Positions 52,797-62,243 of a DNA stretch of 64,000 nt are shown one piece after another. Source of the DNA: Amycolatopsis mongoliensis. GTDB lineage: Bacteria > Actinomycetota > Actinomycetes > Mycobacteriales > Pseudonocardiaceae. Position 1 is the stretch's first letter. Every line of letters begins with the position of its first letter. A program made the position numbers and the translations under genes. The DNA is taken from NCBI RefSeq assembly GCF_030285665.1, contig NZ_CP127295.1, forward strand, positions 10,416,001 through 10,480,000, read 5' to 3'. The notes under the pieces are model-generated. The model was not told the origin of the DNA. It saw nothing but the letters and a program-made list of their open reading frames with translations, and searched no databases.

Positions 52797-53819
52797 TCAG
52801 CGGCCGGCCAGGATCTGCCCCACGTAGTTGGCGACCGCGCGCACCGCGGCGATCGTGCCGGGGTAGTCCATCCGGGTCGGGCCGACCACCCCCATGCCGC
52901 CGAGCACCATGTCCTGGCCGTATCCGATCGACACGACCGAGGTGCTGCGCATCTGCTCGTCCTCATTTTCCTCACCGATGCGCACCGTGATCGCACCGGG
53001 GTTGCGCGCGGCGGCCAGGAGCTTGAGCACGACGACCTGCTCCTCGAGCGCTTCGAGGACCTGGCGCAGCGAACCCGGGAAGTCGGCGACGTTGCGCGTG
53101 AGGTTCGCGGTGCCGCCGAGGACCAGGCGTTCTTCGGGGTGTTCGGCGAGCGATTCGACCAGGACGGTGGTGACGCGGATGAGCGCGTCGCGCAGCTCCC
53201 CCGGCGCCTGGTCGGGCAGCTCGGCGACGCGCGCGGCGGCTTCGTTGAGCCGCCGTCCGGACATGGCCGTGTTGAGCACCGACCGCAGCCGCGCCACGTC
53301 TTCTTCGGTGACGACGTCGCCGAGGTCGACCGTGCGCTGGTCGACGCGGCCGTTGTCGGCGATCAGCACCAGCATCAGCCGCGCCGGGGTGAGCGGCACC
53401 ACTTCGAGGTGGCGCACCTTGGCGTTGGTCAGCATCGGGTACTGCACGACGGCGACCTGCCGGGTCAGCTGCGCGAGCAGCCGGACCGAGCGGCGGAGGA
53501 CGTCGTCGAGGTCGGTGCCGCTGTCGAGGAAGGTGGTGATGGCCCGGCGCTCGGCGGCGCTCAGGGGCTTGATCTCGGAGAGCCGGTCGACGAAGAGCCG
53601 GTAGCCCTTGTCGGTCGGCACGCGGCCGGCGCTGGTGTGCGGCTGGGTGATGTAGCCCTCTTCTTCGAGCGTGGCCATGTCGTTGCGCACCGTGGCGCTG
53701 GACACGCCCAGGTTGTGCCGTTCGACGATCGCCTTGGACCCGACGGGCTCCTGGTTGGAGACGTAGTCGGCCACGATCGCGCGCAGCACGTCGAAGCGGC
53801 GCTCCTCCGCGTTGGCCAC
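52797..53819 (-). CDS. hrcA: Heat-inducible transcription repressor HrcA, 340 aa
   Basis: Winged helix at the N-terminus ([39 protein letters not shown]), GAF-like and C-terminal domains. Represses groE through CIRCE elements; no CIRCE was seen near this gene. Start of the hrcA-dnaJ-rsmE run. Confidence 0.96.
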   Translation of the reverse strand: MANAEERRFDVLRAIVADYVSNQEPVGSKAIVERHNLGVSSATVRNDMATLEEEGYITQPHTSAGRVPTDKGYRLFVDRLSEIKPLSAAERRAITTFLDSGTDLDDVLRRSVRLLAQLTRQVAVVQYPMLTNAKVRHLEVVPLTPARLMLVLIADNGRVDQRTVDLGDVVTEEDVARLRSVLNTAMSGRRLNEAAARVAELPDQAPGELRDALIRVTTVLVESLAEHPEERLVLGGTANLTRNVADFPGSLRQVLEALEEQVVVLKLLAAARNPGAITVRIGEENEDEQMRSTSVVSIGYGQDMVLGGMGVVGPTRMDYPGTIAAVRAVANYVGQILAGR

Positions 53820-54214
53820 CGGTTCCTCACCTACCTCGCTCGCTGCCCGTCTTGAGTTTACGGAAGCCTGAGCGGGTCGTGCTCAACCCCGCCCACCGGG
53901 TAGGGGGCACGGGTGACCGGGGCCCGCCCCTCGACCGGATCGCGGAGTCGCTCTACCAGGGCCTCGCGGGCCGAGGCGGCGGCTCGAATGTCTTGAATGA
54001 CTCATTCATGTCATCGGACGAGGTGAATGAGTCATTCAAGACACCGCCGCCACCCCCTCGAACGGCACACCCGGACCCCGCGCACCACCGGAGACTCGGG
54101 GACCCGGGCCCGGCGCCGGGTAAAGAATGCGCAAACGAATTCCCATGCATTCTTCCGCCATGAATTCCCGGCTTGAAGGGGGAACCGAAAAGCGGTTTGC
54201 TGCCTCTGATCCGC
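53820..54214. other. Intergenic region with large inverted repeat
   Basis: No gene is supported. It holds two 19-nt arms, gtcttgaatgactcattca at 53990-54008 and its exact complement at 54024-54042, with a 15-nt loop. Both hrcA and the YbaB operon diverge from here, so this lies in or near promoters, yet the arms look like a mobile or dispersed repeat. The rest has no clear feature. Confidence 0.7.
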
Positions 54215-54721
54215 ATGCCCTCCCCCGACTCCGAGGTCGCCGTGAACCGCATTGAACCCGCTTCGGCCGGAATGCCCGATATCGCCCGGCGCGCCGCCGA
54301 GGCGAAAGCCCGGCTCGAGCATGTCTCGGCGACCGCCTCGAGTGCCGACGGGGCCGTCACGGTCACCGTCAACACCAGCGGTGCGCTGCAGGAACTCACC
54401 TTCGGCCCGCGGGCGGACGAGCTGCCGCGGGCCCGGCTCGCCCAGGCCGTCCTCGCGGCCGCCAAGCGCGCGCAGGTCGACGCCGCCCAGCAGCTGACCG
54501 CGGTCATGGCGCCGGTCATCGGTGCCGACAGCGATGCGATGAATTTCCTCCGGGAACAGATCCCCGCGCCCGAATTGCCGGAAGAAGAAGCGGCGCCGCC
54601 GCGCTGGGAATTCACCGAAACGCCGCGGGAAACTCCGCCACCGCCGCCCGTGCGCCCGGCCCGGCCGCGCGCGGACGACGACGAGGACTTCGGCGGCCCG
54701 ATCCTGCGCCGGGGGCTCTGA
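54215..54721 (+). CDS. YbaB/EbfC-family DNA-binding protein, 168 aa
   Basis: N-terminal helix with ARRAAEAKARLEHVSATASS, the beta sheet DGAVTVTVNTSGALQELTFG and a helix ARLAQAVLAAAKRAQVDAAQ: the YbaB fold. The C-terminal third is acidic and Pro-rich (low complexity). ATG 54215; GTG 54241-region start also possible. Heads a four-gene operon, with TGATG overlap to the next gene. YbaB paralogues next to ESX-type genes are common in Pseudonocardiaceae. Confidence 0.85.
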   Translation: MPSPDSEVAVNRIEPASAGMPDIARRAAEAKARLEHVSATASSADGAVTVTVNTSGALQELTFGPRADELPRARLAQAVLAAAKRAQVDAAQQLTAVMAPVIGADSDAMNFLREQIPAPELPEEEAAPPRWEFTETPRETPPPPPVRPARPRADDDEDFGGPILRRGL

Positions 54722-55047
54722 TGACCGGCCAAGCGATGAAGGTCGACTTCGACGTCCTCGGCGGCCACGAGGACGAGATCCGGGAGATCGCCGACCGGGT
54801 GCAGCAGGCGGTCGAGGCCGCCGGCACCGCCGGCGCGCTCGACTTCGACGCGTTCGGGCTGGTCGGGCAGGTGTTCGCGCTGCCGATCCAGGCGTGGGTG
54901 GACACCGCCGAAAGCTTCCTGAGCGCGGCCGTCGAGGCCGGTCACGACGTCGCGGACCGGGTGAAGACCGCGCACACGGCGTTCCGCGACCACGAAGAGA
55001 AGACGAAGTGCCTGATCGAGGGCATCGGCAAGGAGCTCCCGGCATGA
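54721..55047 (+). CDS. EspC/WXG100-like small secreted protein, 108 aa
   Basis: All-helical protein of about 100 residues (FDVLGGHEDEIREIADRVQQ, WVDTAESFLSAAVEAGHDVA), resembling ESX-1 associated EspC/DUF2580-type proteins. No signal peptide; export by type VII secretion is likely, by analogy. Overlaps the next gene (ATGA). Confidence 0.75.
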   Translation: MTGQAMKVDFDVLGGHEDEIREIADRVQQAVEAAGTAGALDFDAFGLVGQVFALPIQAWVDTAESFLSAAVEAGHDVADRVKTAHTAFRDHEEKTKCLIEGIGKELPA

Positions 55048-56252
55048 CCGAGACGCAGGAGAACCCCCTGGTCGCGACGGCCGAGTCGCCAGGCGGCTTC
55101 TGGAGCGGCATGGGTGACGGCTCGAAGGGCGAGTTGGACAACCTCAACGCCCAGACCGGCGGCGCGGGCATCTTCAGCGACGCCGCCTCCACGCTCACCG
55201 ACGCCCGCAACGGCGACTGGGGCAACCTCGCCATGGACGTCGGCACCGACGCCCTCGACCTGCTCGGCGCGGCGATGGACCCGCTCGGCACGCTGGCCAG
55301 TGCCGGGGTCGGCTGGCTGATCGAGCACATCAGCTTCCTCAAGGACGGGCTCGACAAGCTCGCCGGCAAGCCCGAGGCCGTCACCGCCAAGGCCGTGACC
55401 TGGACGAACATCGCCAAGCAGCTCACCGAGACGGCGGAGAGCTACGAACGGCAGGCCAAGAAGGTCCAGCAGTCCTTCAGCGACTGCGGCTCCGCCGAGG
55501 CCTACCAGCGGACGGCCGAGAGCTACGTCACCGTCCTGCGCGGCGCCGCGTCGCACGCCGGGGACGCGTCGACGGCCATGAACGTCGGCGCGGCGCTGGT
55601 CGGCACCGAGCGCGGGCTGATCCGCGACATGATCTCGTCGTTCGTGGGCGAGCTGATCGTGAAGGCCCTGGCCGCGCTCGCCGCGTCCTGGTGCACCTTC
55701 GGCGGCACGATCGCCGCGTTCATCGCCGACACGGTCGTCGAGGGCGGGGTGCTCGCCGAGAAGATCAGCACGCGCATCACGAAGGTCGTCGAGAAGCTGG
55801 AGAGCCTGGCGAAGGGCGCGGGCAAGTCGAAGGCGGCCCTCGAAGGCGCGGCGAACGCGCTGAAGAAGGTGGGCAAGGGCGTCGACAAGATCGTGGACAA
55901 GAGCGTCGACACGGCCGCGAACATCGAGCGCAGGGCCAACGAGCTCAAGCAGGCGGGCAAGGAGGCGAAGTCCGCCGAGGAGACGGCGAAGGGGTGGAAC
56001 GACGCCGCCAAGGGGCACGTCCCGGGCCGCGAGAAGGTCGAAGGTCTCGGCGACCGGCTGTCCGACGACGGCCGCAGCTTCCTCAGCCAGAAGGAGTGGC
56101 GCGAAGGGGGCGGCAAGGTGCCCGGCTTCAACCTCGCCGACGGGGTCGGGGTGGGCGCCGAGGCGCGGCGGCAGGAGAACGAGCAGATCGACCGCTACCA
56201 CGAGAGCCGGGAAGCCTACGAAAAGGAACACCCGGAGGGCGAAGGCGAGTGA
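55044..56252 (+). CDS. Large ESX-type helical effector-like protein, 402 aa
   Basis: N-terminal Gly-rich start (MTETQENPLVATAESPGGFW), central WXG-like helical region (residues about 110-185: ESYERQAKKVQQSFSDCGSA), a hydrophobic segment (residues about 205-235: LIVKALAALAASWCTFGGTI, AAFIADTVVEGG), and a long Lys/Ala-rich coiled coil (residues about 245-330). No toxin domain is recognised. The operon context suggests a type VII secretion substrate. Confidence 0.75.
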   Translation: MTETQENPLVATAESPGGFWSGMGDGSKGELDNLNAQTGGAGIFSDAASTLTDARNGDWGNLAMDVGTDALDLLGAAMDPLGTLASAGVGWLIEHISFLKDGLDKLAGKPEAVTAKAVTWTNIAKQLTETAESYERQAKKVQQSFSDCGSAEAYQRTAESYVTVLRGAASHAGDASTAMNVGAALVGTERGLIRDMISSFVGELIVKALAALAASWCTFGGTIAAFIADTVVEGGVLAEKISTRITKVVEKLESLAKGAGKSKAALEGAANALKKVGKGVDKIVDKSVDTAANIERRANELKQAGKEAKSAEETAKGWNDAAKGHVPGREKVEGLGDRLSDDGRSFLSQKEWREGGGKVPGFNLADGVGVGAEARRQENEQIDRYHESREAYEKEHPEGEGE

Positions 56253-56782
56253 CCGTGGCCGGACAGGCGGAGGTGGAGCTGGCCAACCGGCAAGGCCGGC
56301 TCCACCCTTCGCAGCGCGGAAAAGTGCTCGACGGCTCCTTCTGGCTGGCGGCGATCTTCGCGGTCGCCGGGGTGGTCACGGCGGTGGTCGTCCCGGCCAC
56401 GACGATCGACACGCGGTTCGGCGCCGGGCTCGCCTCGTCCAGCGCGGCCGCCGCCCTCGGCACCGCGATCCCGATCCTGCTCCTGGCCGTCTGGCTCGCG
56501 TTCGTCTGCTGGCGCCGGCTGGCCGACCTGCGGGCCGGGCGGCTGGTCGTGATCACCGGCTGGACACGCGACTTCGGCAGGCAGCGCCCCGACCCCGCCT
56601 GCCCGATCGCGCTCTCCACCCGGCTCAGCAAGGGCATGAACGAGCACTTCTACCTGACGGCGGGCGGCAAGGAGTTCCAGCTCTACTCGAAGGAGCTCCG
56701 TGCGCGGATCCAGGCGGAGCGGGTCAACGCCGTCTACCTGACCCCGCGCACGAAGCTGCTGATCAACGTCCTCCCGGCGTAG
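56249..56782 (+). CDS. Two-helix membrane protein of ESX-like operon, 177 aa
   Basis: GTG 56249 overlaps the preceding stop (GTGA). Two membrane helices (residues about 30-90: GSFWLAAIFAVAGVVTAVVV, LGTAIPILLLAVWLAFVCW) are followed by a beta-rich cytosolic part (VITGWTRDFGRQR, YLTAGGKEFQLYSKEL). Function unknown. Confidence 0.75.
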   Translation: MTVAGQAEVELANRQGRLHPSQRGKVLDGSFWLAAIFAVAGVVTAVVVPATTIDTRFGAGLASSSAAAALGTAIPILLLAVWLAFVCWRRLADLRAGRLVVITGWTRDFGRQRPDPACPIALSTRLSKGMNEHFYLTAGGKEFQLYSKELRARIQAERVNAVYLTPRTKLLINVLPA

Positions 56783-57623
56783 CGCCGATCGCATCGAACT
56801 CGGCGTCGGTCAGCTCGATGTCCGCGGCGGCGACGTTGTCCTCGAGGTGCGCGACCGACGAGGTGCCGGGGATCGGCAGCACGACGGGCGACCGCTTGAG
56901 CAGCCAGGCGAGCGCGAGCTGCGACGGCGAGGCGTCGTGCTCCTTGGCCAGCGTGCTCAACGGGCTGTCCGGCCCGGCGAGGGCACCGGTGGCCAGCGGG
57001 AACCACGGGATGAACGCGATGCCGTGCTCGGTGGCGTGGTCGAGGAGCGGCTCGGCGTCGCGCTTGGCCAGGTTGAAGAGGTTCTGCACGGAGACGATCT
57101 CCGCGGTCTTCTGCGCCTCCTGCAGGTCGGCGACGCTGACCTCGGACAGGCCGATGTGGCGGATCTTGCCTTCGTCCTGCAGCTTCTTCAGCTCGCCGAC
57201 CTGCTCGGCGACGGGCACCTTCGGGTCGATCCGGTGCAGCTGGAGCAGGTCGATCCGGTCGAGGCCGAGGTGCCGCAGGCTCAGCTCGACCTGCTGGCGC
57301 AGGTACTCGGGCCGCCCGACCGGGATCCACTGGTTCGGCCCCTGCCGGGTGAAGCCGGCCTTGGTCGCGATGACGAGGTCGTCGGCGTAGGGGTGCAGGG
57401 CCTTCTTGATCAGCAGGTCGGCCACGAACGGGCCGTAGGCGTCGGCGGTGTCGATCAGGGTCACGCCCAGCTCGACGGCGCGCCGTAGCACGCGCACGGC
57501 CTCGTCCGGGTCCTTCGGGTCACCCCAGACCCCGGGCCCGGTGAGCTGCATCGCGCCGTACCCGAGGCGGGTGACCGGGAGGTCGCCGCCGAGGGTGAAA
57601 GTGCCTGAGTTCTTCGCGCTCAT
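56763..57623 (-). CDS. Aldo/keto reductase, 286 aa
   Basis: NADPH-dependent TIM-barrel reductase: GYGAMQLTGPGVWGDP, TLIDTADAYGPFVADLLIKKAL (catalytic Asp/Tyr), VIATKAGF (Lys) and DLLQLHRIDP (His). The C-terminal GTSSVAHLEDNVAA is the cofactor site. Single gene. Confidence 0.93.
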   Translation of the reverse strand: MSAKNSGTFTLGGDLPVTRLGYGAMQLTGPGVWGDPKDPDEAVRVLRRAVELGVTLIDTADAYGPFVADLLIKKALHPYADDLVIATKAGFTRQGPNQWIPVGRPEYLRQQVELSLRHLGLDRIDLLQLHRIDPKVPVAEQVGELKKLQDEGKIRHIGLSEVSVADLQEAQKTAEIVSVQNLFNLAKRDAEPLLDHATEHGIAFIPWFPLATGALAGPDSPLSTLAKEHDASPSQLALAWLLKRSPVVLPIPGTSSVAHLEDNVAAADIELTDAEFDAIGATPGGR

Positions 57624-57692
57624 TCGTCGTCCTAACGTCGTTCGCGGGTCCCCCGGGGCTCAACCCGGCGGACCCGCGGACGATTCCCGGAC

Positions 57693-59183
57693 TCAGGAGT
57701 TGCGCGGGAAGCCCAGGTTGACCCCGGCGTGCGAGCGGTCCGGCCACCGCGAGGTCACGACCTTCGTCCGCGTGAAGAAGTGGAACCCCTCCGGCCCGTA
57801 CGCGTGGCTGTCGCCGAACAGGGAGTCCTTCCAGCCCCCGAACGAGTAGTACCCCACCGGGACCGGGATCGGGACGTTCACCCCGACCATCCCGACCTCG
57901 ACCTCGTTCTGGAACCGCCGCGCCGACGAGCCGTCGCCGGTGAAGATCGCCACGCCGTTGCCGTACGGGTTCGCGTTGATCAGGTCCAGTGCGTCGTCGT
58001 AGGAAGCCGTGCGCGCCACCGACAGCACCGGGCCGAATATCTCGTCGGTGTAGATCGACATCTCCGGGCGGACGTGGTCGAACAGCGTCGGGCCGAGCCA
58101 GAAGCCGTCACCGGGGACCTCGATGCCGCGGCCGTCGACGACCAGTGACGCGCCCGCCTCGACCCCGGCGTCCACATAGGACGCGACCCGGGCGTGGTGC
58201 GCCTTGGTGACCAGCGGCCCCATTTCCGATTCGGGGTCGCGGCCGTCGCCGACGCGCAGCACGGACATCCGCTCGGTGATCTTGCGGACCAGCTCGTCGC
58301 CGATCGGGTCGACCGCGACGACCACCGACACGGCCATGCAGCGCTCCCCCGCCGAGCCGAACCCGGCCGACACCGCGGCGTCCGCGGCCAGGTCGAGGTC
58401 CGCGTCCGGCAGCACGACCATGTGGTTCTTCGCCCCGCCGAGGGCCTGGACGCGCTTGCCGTGCCGGGTGCCGGTTTCGTAGACGTAGCGTGCGATCGGC
58501 GTCGACCCGACGAACGAGATCGCCTTGACGTCGCGGTGTTCGAGGAGCCCGTCCACCGCCGCCTTGTCGCCGTGCAGCACGTTCAGCGCGCCGGCGGGCA
58601 GCCCGGCCTCGGCGAACAGCTCCGCGATGAACACCGCGGCGGACGGGTCCTTCTCGCTCGGCTTGAGCACGACGGTGTTGCCGCAGGCCAGCGCGTTCGG
58701 GACGAACCAGAGGGGCACCATGGCCGGGAAGTTGAACGGCGAGATCACGCCGACCACGCCGAGCGGCTGCGCGATCGAGTAGACATCGACGCCGGTGGAC
58801 GCGTTCTCGCTGAACCCGCCCTTGAGCAGCTGCGCGGCGCCGCACGCGTACTCCACGTTCTCGATCGCGCGGGCGACCTCGCCCGCCGCGTCGGACTCGA
58901 CCTTGCCGTGCTCGCTCGTGACGATCTTCGCCAGCTCGTGCTTGCGCGCGGCCAGCAGCTCGCGGAAGGCGAACAGCACCCGCGTCCGGCCGGCCAGGGA
59001 CGTCCCGCGCCAGCCCGGCAGCGCCGCCTTGGCCGCGGCGACGGCCGCTTCGACCTCGGCGTCGCCGGCGAAGTCGACGTGCGCCCGGACCTGCCCGGTG
59101 GCGGGGTCGAACACCTCGCCCGACCGCGCGGGGGTCCCGGTGAACGGCTTGCCGTCGATCCAGTGGCTGATGCGGTCGGTCAC
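57693..59183 (-). CDS. mmsA: Methylmalonate-semialdehyde dehydrogenase (acylating), 496 aa
   Basis: Converts methylmalonate/malonate semialdehyde to propanoyl-/acetyl-CoA in valine, beta-alanine and uracil-type catabolism. Motifs: GVISPFNFPAMVPLWFVPNA, FVGSTPIARYVYETG, ALGGAKNHMVVLPDADLD, GSAGERCMAVSVVVAV with the catalytic Cys, and NVPIPVPVGYYSFGGWKDS. GTG start 59183. Divergent from a PucR-family regulator, its likely controller. Confidence 0.93.
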   Translation of the reverse strand: MTDRISHWIDGKPFTGTPARSGEVFDPATGQVRAHVDFAGDAEVEAAVAAAKAALPGWRGTSLAGRTRVLFAFRELLAARKHELAKIVTSEHGKVESDAAGEVARAIENVEYACGAAQLLKGGFSENASTGVDVYSIAQPLGVVGVISPFNFPAMVPLWFVPNALACGNTVVLKPSEKDPSAAVFIAELFAEAGLPAGALNVLHGDKAAVDGLLEHRDVKAISFVGSTPIARYVYETGTRHGKRVQALGGAKNHMVVLPDADLDLAADAAVSAGFGSAGERCMAVSVVVAVDPIGDELVRKITERMSVLRVGDGRDPESEMGPLVTKAHHARVASYVDAGVEAGASLVVDGRGIEVPGDGFWLGPTLFDHVRPEMSIYTDEIFGPVLSVARTASYDDALDLINANPYGNGVAIFTGDGSSARRFQNEVEVGMVGVNVPIPVPVGYYSFGGWKDSLFGDSHAYGPEGFHFFTRTKVVTSRWPDRSHAGVNLGFPRNS

Positions 59184-59315
59184 GGCGCGCACTCCTTCGC
59201 TCGGGGCAGTTCCCCCGAGTCTCCGGGCGGGCGCCACGCCAACGCCATCGACAACGTGTACGGAGTCACCGTCCCGGCCGTACAGTCTGTCCCTGCCGAT
59301 CAGACCCGAGGAGCC

Positions 59316-60950
59316 ATGTACCCGACCGTCGCCGAGGTGCTCGCGCTGCCGGTGCTGCGCCAGGGCCGTCCGCACGTCGTCGCCGGCGTGGCCGGGCTCG
59401 ACGCCCCGGTGCGCTGGGCGCACGTCGCCGAGGTCGCCGACATCGCGCACCTGCTGCGCGGCGGCGAGCTGGTGCTGACGACCGGGGTCGCGCTGCCCGA
59501 CGACGGCCCGGCGCTGGCCCGCTACGTCGCCGACCTGGCCGGGGTCGGCGCCGCCGGCCTGGTGATCGAGCTGGTCCGGCACTGGAGCGACAAGCTGCCC
59601 GCCGCGCTGGTCGAGGCGGCCGAGAAGCACGGCCTGCCGCTGGTGACGCTCTCGCGCGAGACCCGGTACGTGAGCGTCACCGAGGCGGTCAACGGCCAGA
59701 TCGTCGACGCCCAGGTCGCCGAGCTGCGCGCCGCCGAGCGCGTGCACGAGACGTTCACCACGCTGACGGTCGCGGGCGCCGAACCGGGCGTCGTCCTGGG
59801 CGAGGTCGCCCGGCTGACCGAGCAGCCGGTGGTGCTGGAGACGCTGTCCCACGAGGTCCTCGCCTACGACGCGGCCGGCACCGACCCGGCCGAACTGCTC
59901 ACCGGCTGGCCGGCGCGGTCGCGGGTCGTCCAGATCGGCGAGCGGACCGGCTACCACCCCGGCTCGGGCTGGCTGGTCACCGTCGTCGGCGCACGCGGGC
60001 ACGACTGGGGGCGGCTCGTGGTCGTCTGCGCCGACCAGCCGCCGCACCGCCACCGCGTGGTCGCCGAGCGGGCCGCGTCCGCGCTGGCCGTGCACCGGCT
60101 GGTCGCCAAGGACTCCGACGGCCTGGAGCGGCAGGCCCACCGGGCCGTGCTGCAGGCGCTGCTCGCGTCGCCGGCGCCGACGGCGGAGCTGCTGGCGCGC
60201 GCCTCGGCGCTGGCCGTGCCGCTCACCGGGCGGCAGCTGGTCGGGCTGGCGGTCCGGCCTCGGTTGGCCGGCAGCCGACCTGCCTTGTCGACGCCGCCGG
60301 TGCTGCGCGAGCTGGCCGAGGCGACGGTGCTGGCGGCGCGCCGCGCGAAGGTGTCGGCGCTGGTGGCGACCGACGACCTCGGCGTGCGGGCGCTGATCGC
60401 GCTGTCGCCGGAGGCCAACGCCGACGCTGTGCTGCACCGGCTCGCCACCGACGTCCACGAGGCTCGCGCCAGCGCGCCGGGCGTGCTCGCGGTCGGCACG
60501 ACGGTGCTTTCGCCGGCCGAAGCGGGCCGGACGCTGCTGGAAGCGGGGCAGGTCGCGGCGGCCGCGTTGGGGACGGGGTTCGATCGGGTCCTGCACCGGC
60601 TGTCCGACGTGCGGTTGCGCGGCCTGCTGCACTTGCTGGCGGGCGACGAGCGCGTGACGGCGTTCGCGCACCGGGAGCTGGGCCCGCTGCTCCAGCGCGA
60701 CGCGGCGTCCGGCAGCCGGCTCGTCCAGGCGTTGCGGCACTACTGCGAGCAGGGCGGCAACAAGTCGGCGGCCGCGGCGGCGGCGCACACGTCGCGGACG
60801 GCGTACTACCAGCAGCTCGCCCGGATCGAGCAGGTCCTCGGTGTCCGGCTGGAGGACCCGGAGACGATGCTTTCGCTGTACGTGGCCTTGCTGGCGGGGG
60901 ACCTCACCCGGACGAGCGAGGAAGACTCACCCGGACGAGGAGCACAGTGA
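59316..60950 (+). CDS. PucR-family transcriptional regulator, 544 aa
   Basis: N-terminal PucR domain (MYPTVAEVLALPVLRQGRPH, WAHVAEVADIAHLLRGGELV), middle CdaR GGDEF-like part, and a C-terminal HTH_30 (LRHYCEQGGNKSAAAAAAHT, SRTAYYQQLARIEQVLGVRL). Such regulators respond to purine, proline or amine substrates. ATG 59316 after gaggag. Divergent from mmsA, 132 bp apart. Confidence 0.93.
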   Translation: MYPTVAEVLALPVLRQGRPHVVAGVAGLDAPVRWAHVAEVADIAHLLRGGELVLTTGVALPDDGPALARYVADLAGVGAAGLVIELVRHWSDKLPAALVEAAEKHGLPLVTLSRETRYVSVTEAVNGQIVDAQVAELRAAERVHETFTTLTVAGAEPGVVLGEVARLTEQPVVLETLSHEVLAYDAAGTDPAELLTGWPARSRVVQIGERTGYHPGSGWLVTVVGARGHDWGRLVVVCADQPPHRHRVVAERAASALAVHRLVAKDSDGLERQAHRAVLQALLASPAPTAELLARASALAVPLTGRQLVGLAVRPRLAGSRPALSTPPVLRELAEATVLAARRAKVSALVATDDLGVRALIALSPEANADAVLHRLATDVHEARASAPGVLAVGTTVLSPAEAGRTLLEAGQVAAAALGTGFDRVLHRLSDVRLRGLLHLLAGDERVTAFAHRELGPLLQRDAASGSRLVQALRHYCEQGGNKSAAAAAAHTSRTAYYQQLARIEQVLGVRLEDPETMLSLYVALLAGDLTRTSEEDSPGRGAQ

Positions 60951-60978
60951 TCGACCTCGGGCTGCCGATGGAACCGAT

Positions 60979-61341
60979 ATGGCCCTCCTCCCCTTCGCAG
61001 CCTGCCTGATGAGCTTGAGCTGCCTCGCCCCGGCGCAGCCGCCGGCGTCGACGTTGCAGCTGACCAGCCACGACACCGCCAACCGGATCGGCTCCGTGGT
61101 GCTGACGTGCGACCCGACGGGCGGCACCCACCCCAAGCGCGACAAGGCGTGCGCGGTCCTTGCGGGCGTCGGCGGCGACTTCTCGCGGATCCAGTCGCGC
61201 CACCAGATGTGCACGCTGATCTACGCCCCGGTGGACGTGACGGCGGTCGGCACGTGGCACGGCAAGCCGGTGTCGTTCCGGACGACGTACGCGAACCGGT
61301 GCGAGGCCGACCGCGAGTCGGACGACGTCTTCGCGTTCTGA
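60979..61341 (+). CDS. Subtilisin-inhibitor-like (SSI) secreted protease inhibitor, 120 aa
   Basis: Signal peptide at about 1-18 (MALLPFAACLMSLSCLA), then the mature SSI domain with four Cys (44, 58, 78, 108) that form the two family disulfides. Aligning CTLIYAPV with SSI CPMVYDPV puts the reactive P1 residue at Leu80. ATG 60979, 29 bp after pucR stop. Secreted inhibitor of subtilisin/trypsin-type proteases. Confidence 0.88.
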   Translation: MALLPFAACLMSLSCLAPAQPPASTLQLTSHDTANRIGSVVLTCDPTGGTHPKRDKACAVLAGVGGDFSRIQSRHQMCTLIYAPVDVTAVGTWHGKPVSFRTTYANRCEADRESDDVFAF

Positions 61342-61409
61342 CGCGCGTTCGCGACACGGAACACGGATCGCCCGACCGGGCACGGCCTGCGCCTGGGCAG
61401 GCTGTGCCC

Positions 61410-62243
61410 ATGCCACCTCCGTTCGCCACACCCCGAGCCCGGGCCCTGGACTTCGGCATGAAGAGAGCCCGGCTGGCCCGCAGCCTCAAGGTCCGGGAAC
61501 TCGGCCGGTTGACCGGCTTGCTGCCCCAGAACATCTCCAACTGGGAGAACGGCAAGCGGGTACCGAAGATCGAAGAGCTCGCCACGATCCTCGGCGCGCT
61601 GCGGGTGGAGGCGGCCGAGCGTGCGAGGTTGTACGACCTGGCCCGCAACGCCAGCGAGTCCAACTGGCTCGAGCAGTACGGCCCCGGGATGGCGGCGTTC
61701 GCCGAGTACGAGCGCAGCGCGAGTGCTGTCGCTCAGTGGTCCCCGGGCCTCGTGCCCGGGTTGTTGCAGACTCCGGCCTACATCCGCGCTCTGTTCGCCG
61801 CCACCTCCCGTTCGCCGGCGGACATGGAGAAGCAGGTGATGTTCCGCCTCGCTCGCCGCGAACAACTGACCGGCCGGCGCTCTCTGCCGTACCAGGCTGT
61901 GCTCGGCGAATCGGCGCTGCGCCACAACATCGGCGGACCGTCGGCGATGGCCGAGCAGCTTCGCCATCTGCTCGCAGCATCCCGAGCACGCAACGTCTCG
62001 CTGCGCGTGTTGCCGGACAAGAGCGGTTACCACCCCGGGCTCTACGGGCCCTTCGTCCTCTTCGACTTCGAGGACCTGCCGCCGATCGTCTACCTGGAGC
62101 ACTATCGCGGCAACGGTTATGTCTACAATCGCGATCATGTGGCCGACTACCGTGCGGCCATCGAAAGCCTGTCGGCCCTGGCGCTGAGCGAGCCCGAATC
62201 CGAACGGCTCATCCAGGGGGTGCTCGCCGAACTGGAGGCCTGA
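61410..62243 (+). CDS. XRE-family regulator with DUF5753 domain, 277 aa
   Basis: N-terminal XRE HTH (ALDFGMKRARLARSLKVREL, LLPQNISNWENGKRVPKIEE) and a C-terminal DUF5753 domain (QWSPGLVPGLLQTPAYIRAL, NVSLRVLPDKSGYHPGLYGP). Typical actinobacterial XRE-DUF397 pairing with the next gene, immediately adjacent. Confidence 0.92.
   Translation: MPPPFATPRARALDFGMKRARLARSLKVRELGRLTGLLPQNISNWENGKRVPKIEELATILGALRVEAAERARLYDLARNASESNWLEQYGPGMAAFAEYERSASAVAQWSPGLVPGLLQTPAYIRALFAATSRSPADMEKQVMFRLARREQLTGRRSLPYQAVLGESALRHNIGGPSAMAEQLRHLLAASRARNVSLRVLPDKSGYHPGLYGPFVLFDFEDLPPIVYLEHYRGNGYVYNRDHVADYRAAIESLSALALSEPESERLIQGVLAELEA

Noticed and set aside
53820..54214. CIRCE element near hrcA
   Set aside because: The consensus TTAGCACTC-N9-GAGTGCTAA was not found; the inverted repeat present has a different sequence.
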